This document shows, piece by piece, positions 59,491-64,000 of a stretch of 64,000 nt of DNA. The notes under the pieces were generated by a model that worked only from the letters and a program-made list of their open reading frames with translations, did no database searches and had not been told where the DNA came from. Source of the DNA: Stratiolaelaps scimitus (lineage: Eukaryota > Arthropoda > Arachnida > Mesostigmata > Laelapidae); assembly GCA_019614645.1 (NCBI GenBank), contig JABWDB010000001.1:4402001-4466000 (forward strand), in the 5' to 3' direction. Position numbers and translations under genes: made by a program. Every line of letters starts with the position of its first letter. The stretch's first letter is position 1.

Positions 59491-62335
59491 CTGATAATGA
59501 CGGTGCAAAACTAGGCGATCTCCATAGTGAGATGCAGCGTGGTCGATCTATACGTATAGGCAGGCAGGAGAAATAGGGAGGAAGGCAGGAAGTATAGACG
59601 AGCATCGTGTTAATTAACGCGTATGTCGCGTGGTCGGACAGTGTTAGCTAACTACAGCGATGTAGTAACGCAAGGTAGAGATACGGCTGTATCTCATTGG
59701 CATAAATGGTTCGCGTGTATGCGAATGTGTGACCGAAGGAGATATTTCCATCCATAACGTCTGGTGGCATTTTCATTACGGACGATGATCTAACAGTCAT
59801 CTTCGCCGTCTATGTTTTACTGCGGTGCGTTTGCCAGCGACGGCAAATGCATTCTCTAACTCTTTCTGTCACCGGTCTGATAAAGGAAATTCATATCTAT
59901 CACAGTTCGTTCCGCCACACCACTCAATCGGATAGCTACAGTGGTCGCAGTAGAGATATCGATAGATAGATAACGGACCCTATCCGAAAATCGATACAGC
60001 TAATAACCTCCTAGACGATTATATCTCCTGAAGAGCAGATGGACGGGTAGATGTAGTGATGTGACCTACATCGAGAAATCGCACGCTAAAGGTCTTTTGT
60101 ACGATTTCGTTCCGTTAGCCGTATCACTCACATTTCACTTGCAGATGCGCCGGCGTACTGGTTGCATTTCCCAGAAGGTTGGCGACCGAACAGGTATAGT
60201 TTCCCGAGTGTTCAGGTCTCGCTCCCTTGAGGATTAGGTAGGGACCCGTCGTCATGGGCACGAGGTACTCGGGCAGTAACCGGCCATCGTGGTACCTAAA
60301 ATTGAGAGGAAAACATCTCGGAGCTAACTAAAATTGTCGTGGGAAATGTCAGCAATGAGCGGGGTGACATGAAGAACAACATCGGACGACGAAACTCCTG
60401 CCGGTTGCCGGCACCAACCACGACATCGAAGCCATCGTAAATCCAGAGCCTCTCCTACCTACGGTTCGCGCCGCAAGGTATGTCGTGTCGTACGAGGTGC
60501 TGCCTGCCAGGTGTTGCTATATCGCTTTATTGCCCCACCAATTATACTATGGTCATTACAGGAAATGTTCGACAAGACAGGGTCGGACGACCTGACTCGA
60601 GTGTCGTACCACTGGAGACGGTGGTGACTTCAACAGATCGCCACGGGGATGCGACGCGGGTGGTCAAGCCAAGAAAAGTTGTGCGGTCACCGTACGGCAG
60701 AATTACTCACTCTGTGTCTCCTCTAATGGCCGTCCAAATTATAGGCTCATGTCAGTGAATCACTATCATGTCTGTCGACTTAACTTGCAAATAACGACAT
60801 TAACGCCGTAATTACTTACGCGGAAAGACTATTTTTAAGTTACGAAGATTATTAATATTCAAATTTACGTAACTTGAATAAATCTGTAGTTAGTATTTAC
60901 TAAATATGTCGACTACTGATTCGCGCATTATATGTATTATGTACCATATTATGACTTGAAGTGATAGGAACGTAGTTCCTAACCATGGACCACGCAATGA
61001 CAGCCCCAGGGACAAATATTATATAAAGGGTTAACACCATATTGTCCTGCTCTTGTTGCTGCCCCGTGTAAGCGTGCTATCTTTCAACAGTTATCTCGCT
61101 CTCTCATTCATAGCAGACACAACTTGGACAAATTCTGAATACTTCTCCATAAGGTCATACCTTGCATTGTTAACGTACACGGTCTATAAGATATTCTATC
61201 TATTGCCAAAAATCGAGGTTGACTGCACACTCCGCATAGGACTCGACCAGCTCTCGCACATGTAAGATCGAAGCAGCGAAGCTACATATATGATAAGCGT
61301 GGAACAAAGCAATGAATAAACAACTAAGCACATACAGAGAGTTCACATATAATAGAAATGCATACATTATACTATATATAAATAGGTTATTGTAAATAAT
61401 AAAAACACATAATACAGTATTTTCTAAACATTCGACTTTCATTTTAATTACAGTAAAAGTAAGCAGTAATTTTCCAAGCTACTTGTCTTGGAATCTATTA
61501 AATGTATACTTACTTTCATGAAACGAGTGTCCCGTAAGATCCTAGATATTGTATAGTAATCCTATTGAATTTCTAGTTGACGCGGTAACCCTAACAAGCT
61601 TGTAGTCTTGTTACAATTCAACCTGCTGTGGTTATATGAAAGCTGTGAGGCTTTTATAAGTATTTTCATGTTCAAGTTGTACCGCATTGACAAGTCAGAC
61701 ACATATCATACTATCCGTATGTTTGAAGAACATGTCCTCCTCAAGAAAAGACGCATATCATATGCTTGAAGTTTGCAGAAATTAAAGCCATAGTACTCTA
61801 TTATACGAAATAATCCTACTGGTTTACGAGCGTTAGAAGTCCGAACTTGTCAACAGCTATGGCTAATTGACGGTACGTTTGCACAACTAACTAATTTTGG
61901 ATGATATGATAGTACTGTGTTTTCAATGTATTACCATTCATCAGCCGATCGTAATCATTTCCACATTGCAAATGCACACATCCCCAATGTTCTGTAGAGC
62001 CGGCACATTAGCCCAGGGTATTATCCTCTATCCCTGTTAACTATTATCTATATATACATTATTTCTTTATAATAATTATACTCTAGAGCTGCTCCGGTAT
62101 GGTGAAAGATCGTGAAGAAAATTGATTGCATACAAAGTTAGCGTGTATACGATAAAGGCGTCAAAATTCGAGTGCTTGTTTTCCTGCACGACCTGCATAA
62201 ATCTGAACACTTACCATAGAACTGTGTGAGGTTCCGGATTCACTGAGAAGGTGCACTCGAGATAGACGTCGTCGCCTTCGTTAACTGCCAAGCTGTCATG
62301 ACCACCTCGAATGGACACCTGGACCTCCGGAGCAT
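58945..62335 (-). CDS. Sidestep-like Ig/FN3 cell-surface receptor, partial (four exons: 62335-62215, 60295-60132, 59490-58945, 57893-57813)
   Basis: This span covers the three best-supported exons of a spliced minus-strand gene; the fourth is listed separately. Exon junction phases fit throughout: the first join makes a Trp codon, the second a Ser codon, the third a Glu codon, and all introns are GT-AG. The product carries one complete Ig domain (EGDDVYLEC with its first Cys, VLWYHDG with the core Trp, HSGNYTCSVAN with the second Cys). A second Ig-like domain follows (RLGCEL, core W in FIWDVF, VECRGKNRIGL), then the start of an FN3 domain. The APEVQ start, EGDDVY block and GKN-IG-PC pattern are what I recall from the Sidestep family, transmembrane receptors used in axon guidance in insects. 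Other Ig-superfamily receptors such as nephrin-like proteins are possible. Start codon, signal peptide and N-terminal Ig domains lie outside the window, and no transmembrane exon was found. A SINE sits in the last intron and a mariner lies downstream. Confidence 0.72.
60132..60295 (-). CDS. Sidestep-like exon B: second half of the Ig domain
   Basis: The exon has 164 bases, with acceptor AATTTTAG|GTACC and donor AAAT|GTGAGT. Its first base completes the Trp codon begun in exon A, giving WYHDGRLLPEYL. It continues to RPEHSGNYTCSVANLLGNA, the F-strand D/E-x-G-x-Y-x-C signature of an Ig fold with the second disulfide Cys. The translation is open throughout and ends with one base (T) of a Ser codon. 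The fit of phase and fold with exon A across a 1.9-kb intron is strong evidence for the gene. Confidence 0.75.
60296..62214 (-). other. Intron between exons A and B of the Sidestep-like gene
   Basis: GT-AG intron of about 1.9 kb, very AT-rich from 60.8 to 62.2 kb. No nested gene or repeat was recognised. Confidence 0.65.
62215..62335 (-). CDS. Sidestep-like exon A: first half of an Ig domain
   Basis: The exon has 121 bases. The acceptor reads TATATTTCTCAG and the donor TATG|GTAAGT. It enters needing one base from the previous exon (N+AT) and leaves with TG, which joins G of the next exon to make Trp. It encodes about 40 residues beginning APEVQVSIRGG, then NEGDDVYLECTFSVNPEP. This gives the B-strand Cys of an Ig fold and runs up to the core Trp. 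EGDDVYxxC is typical of the third Ig domain of Sidestep-type receptors, as far as I recall the family. No upstream exon was recognised between here and 64000. Confidence 0.72.
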
Positions 62336-64000
62336 CTGAGAAATATAGCGTGTGTAACAATTTAGTGCAAACACGTTGCGTATTACAGCTAACTCTAATG
62401 AAGGCCAGATGAACCAGCTGACTGCTATTCACGGGTTGGCAATTAACCACACGTTACTCGTTAATTATTTTTGAGTAGTGTTAGCAAAATCAGTGTATGC
62501 AATCACCAGAGCAAAAACGGTCGTAATTGGCCCGGTCGCCGGCTGCCGTAAGTAAATTCTTGACGGCACCCCATACGTAGTGACAAAGACACGCATAACG
62601 GTCTCAACCGATCGACACATCGTTTCATAGTCGCGCCATATAAAAGCATGTTTGCTAAAACGAGCTGCGGCTGCCAGCTAGCATACGGCCAAACAGCTTA
62701 ACCAGTTGCCCTCGGCAGTTGACAAAATGAACGCCGATCGTCGCGTTCAGATAAGCAGTCGTCACGGTACAATGCACGCTCATAAAGCACACAGCATTTT
62801 CGTTAGATCAACATCTCATTTGTCTGGCCCTCGCACGAGTCGACCAGAAACGCTCCACAGACGACTTGATCCAGTCTACAAGCCCTCCCCCTCATCGCCC
62901 TTCTTATGCCCATGCATACAGCAGGCAAACGGGCATTAGAGCACGAGAGGCCAATCGTCGCTTGTCAGTTCCGCGGCTGCTTCTGCTGCTGCTGTTTGTA
63001 TTTGACAGATAGCTAATATTAGCTGTGCAACGTCACAGCAGCGGCCGCGGCCGTCGATGAGGCCCGCTCGCATCGTTGCGTCGGCACGCGATCCGCCGCT
63101 TCTGTCCGTCGAGTTTATGCCGATCGCGCCTCAGTGGTCTCGTTACATTTCGAATCGATTCAGGTGATCCGCTCTCAACTTTCACGTATACATCTCTCGG
63201 TATATATCGCATCAAGATTGAATTAGATGTTTATATTTTTGTATAGCACACCACCGATTTCTAGGCAAGAGCAAATTGACTGGGCACCATTTGTTAGTGG
63301 CTTGCAGCGGAAAATCCGACCGAGTTTGTAGAATTCATTGCTTTCGATGCGCAATGAATTATATATAGTCGATTGAAAAACGAAGACCTTTTTCCACATT
63401 CAATTTTCGATTATACGTCTATTCTCCGCGTGGATTACCTATTTCTCTTTTTTGACATCATTGCAACGCACCACTTAGCCTCGTGATAGATGGTCTCATG
63501 ATAACGACTTGTAGATTTTCGAATTCCAGCAACAAGTCCTGTTATTCTCTGCCGACGAACAATTCTCGAACAGCTTTCGTTAGTTGGAGACGTATTACAA
63601 AACCGTTGAACGCTACAGTTGGCCAGCTGATGCCATTTTGCGAAGATGAATTATTCGATATTTTCACTCTAATTGTTGGACCAATCCATATATACGATGT
63701 ACGCTTGTGTTCTCACTTGATGCCAATGTCCGTAACACACCTTTTCACGTTTCAACGACAAATTTCGTAATAGACAACACTCAGACTACCGAAAGTAGTC
63801 AGTATCAGGCTGTCGTCGTGACCTTGGGATGCCGAGTTCGTTCGAGTTGTAGTTCATTTTTATTTCGTTTTGTTCACAGCGGAGCCGCAGTACCGTTTAC
63901 GTCATACTGTTAGAGGTTTGATAATAATAATAATATTAATAAGGGGTCAGCTCTCATAGAACGCAATGTAAAAAGCCCCTCAATTTTACGTGAGTTTTGG
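62336..64000. other. Probable upstream intron of the Sidestep-like gene
   Basis: No exon with an Ig signature was found on the minus strand. 62.6-63.2 kb is moderately GC-rich with a GCTGCT run. An ATA/ATT run lies near 63921-63942. Confidence 0.45.

Overview
The window is repeat-rich eukaryotic DNA with very few genes. The spliced, intron-containing Ig/FN3 gene resembles the arthropod Sidestep family. The transposons (CR1/Jockey-group LINE, tRNA-derived SINEs, mariner, Ty3/Gypsy) fit an invertebrate, most likely an arthropod with a fairly large genome. The species cannot be named from sequence alone. No operons, bacterial signals, rRNA, convincing free-standing tRNA or CRISPR were seen.

Layout. 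1-17.6 kb is mostly anonymous DNA. It holds a short LINE 3' end (about 3.79 kb), a broken Ty3/Gypsy element (4.2-5.8 kb), a strong hairpin (0.78 kb) and a GC-rich block (14.8-15.4 kb). 17.6-18.9 kb holds a decayed LINE (endonuclease plus the start of the RT). 20-24.6 kb holds three SINE copies and two hairpins. 29.3-31.9 kb holds the best-preserved element, a 5'-truncated CR1/Jockey-group LINE with about 750 open codons and a YADD reverse transcriptase. 32-38 kb has more SINE copies and an unusual poly(T)-only insertion flanked by a 15-bp duplication. 38-56 kb is mainly anonymous, with two hairpins, a GC/CAG-rich block at 43.3-43.9 kb, and many TA, CA and CT microsatellites. 56.0-57.3 kb is a full-length but dead mariner sitting in a TA microsatellite. 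57.8-62.3 kb carries four phase-compatible minus-strand exons of a Sidestep-like cell-surface receptor. Its first Ig domains would lie beyond 64 kb; its membrane anchor would lie below 57.8 kb and was not found.

The most coherent biology is a LINE/SINE partnership. The 3' terminus of the 29-32 kb LINE (motif around CTTAAGCATTGTAAAATTGC, then GCAGTT/GCAGCT and AATAAACC) recurs as the 3' tail of four tRNA-headed SINE copies in the same window. This suggests the SINEs borrow that LINE's reverse transcriptase. A second tRNA-headed SINE family (three headed copies plus two tail fragments) has a different tail and no visible LINE partner here.
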